Assembly: GCF_016863515.1 (NCBI RefSeq)
Contig: NZ_BOPA01000008.1
Location: 36,252 to 100,251, forward strand
Direction of reading: 5' to 3'
DNA length: 64,000 bases
Origin: Micromonospora gifhornensis
Lineage (GTDB): Bacteria > Actinomycetota > Actinomycetes > Mycobacteriales > Micromonosporaceae
Below, one piece after another: positions 63,634 through 64,000 of this stretch. Position numbers and translations under genes: made by a program. The stretch's first letter is position 1; every line of letters starts with the position of its first letter. Under the pieces are notes generated by a model. It had not been told where the DNA came from, ran no database searches, and saw nothing but the letters and a program-made list of their open reading frames with translations.

Positions 63634-64000
63634 GGGTTGCCCTGCTCGGTCCGGTCGCCTGGCGAACACCCCCGCACCACTACGGCCCCTGGGAGCAGGT
63701 GACCGGCCTGCTCGCCGAAGGACTGGTCACCCGCGGCCTGGACGCGACCCTCTTCGCGACACTCGACTCCGTCACCTCCACCGCCCTCGACGGTGTGGGC
63801 CCCCGCGGGTACGCCGACGACCCGAGCATGAGCGGCCGGGTGTGGGAGGCGATGCACGTCTCCCACACGATGGGGAGGTCGCCGCATCTCGACCTGGTAC
63901 ACAACCACCTCGACTGGCTGCCGCTGGCCTCGTGCAGACCGTCGAGCAGGCCGTTGACGCCGCGGGCTGGACCGGGCCGCCTGCCGGGCCCGGGCCCGAC
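63630..64000 (+). CDS. Glycosyltransferase family 4-like gene (3' partial, possibly truncated)
   Basis: GTG 63630 opens VRVALLGPVAWRTPPHHYGP, WEQVTGLLAEGLVTRGLDAT, LFATLDSVTSTALDGVGPRGYADDP in part and DLVHNHLDWLPLA, the N-terminal Rossmann half of a GT4-type glycosyltransferase. After DWLPLA (about 63930) the expected continuation is lost; another frame reads LVQTVEQAVDAAGWTGPPAG, like the end of a different protein. The frame stays open to the window edge. Possible deletion fusion; the downstream sequence is needed. Confidence 0.55.
   Translation, partial: MRVALLGPVAWRTPPHHYGPWEQVTGLLAEGLVTRGLDATLFATLDSVTSTALDGVGPRGYADDPSMSGRVWEAMHVSHTMGRSPHLDLVHNHLDWLPLASCRPSSRPLTPRAGPGRLPGPGP

Overview
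The window is high-GC actinobacterial DNA, most probably from Micromonospora or a close relative in the Micromonosporaceae. Four things point there: the mtrA-mtrB-lpqB-comF-hpf-secA gene order, frequent GTG starts, an ssrA tag ending in ALAA, and a 59-bp GGGCCC-rich palindromic repeat of a type I associate with this family. Function calls rest on recognising motifs by eye; no database search was possible.

Positions 1-42,000 are conserved chromosome and almost every gene is intact. In order they hold: the end of a polymorphic-toxin-like glutamine deamidase gene; a sugar-phosphate and methyl-cycle block (manB, a Trm112-like gene, a SIS-domain gene, a cation exporter gene, manA, ahcY); a seven-gene membrane/MoxR block (RDD, SpoIIM, DUF58, MoxR, DUF4350, DUF4129, membrane protein) next to mtrA-mtrB-lpqB; comF; hpf; two tandem double-GNAT genes; secA; an Rv3235-like gene; a small HTH regulator; a DUF6912 gene; pruA; a PadR regulator; prfB; ftsEX; smpB and ssrA; a lipoprotein gene; a benzoylformate decarboxylase gene; and a YqgE gene. 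tRNA-Ala(GGC) lies at 41,972-42,044.

Downstream of the tRNA the character changes. Positions 42,400-64,000 look accessory and partly decayed: a VOC gene, a TetR/MFS pair with the MFS frameshifted, a SulP transporter, an IS5-type element plus a fragment of a second copy, an IS701-type element, a sortase-anchored ice-binding/collagen-like protein, broken NTF2-like, PAP2 and ADP-ribosylglycohydrolase genes, an MFS exporter, an intact ADP-ribosylglycohydrolase, a FUSC exporter, a MerR regulator, an RF3-GAF-ANTAR chimera, a SigB/F-type sigma factor, a desaturase, LapA, DUF5994, inorganic pyrophosphatase, and a duplicated small gene next to a glycosyltransferase.

Two observations stand out. First, seven copies of one 21-bp partly palindromic motif (ACTCTA, central ACGTGAGGG, TAGAGT) lie between 47.2 and 57.5 kb. 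Most are just upstream of a gene, including the MerR gene itself, and the right end of the motif looks like a -10 box. This suggests a local MerR-type regulon covering transporters, ADP-ribosylglycohydrolases and the RF3 chimera. Second, the reading frame at 57,566-59,122 joins a complete release-factor-3 GTPase domain in frame to a complete GAF-ANTAR RNA-binding regulator. It is either a new architecture or a deletion scar that kept its frame. Several neighbouring genes are truncated or frameshifted, so sequence or assembly error must be excluded before any biology is claimed.
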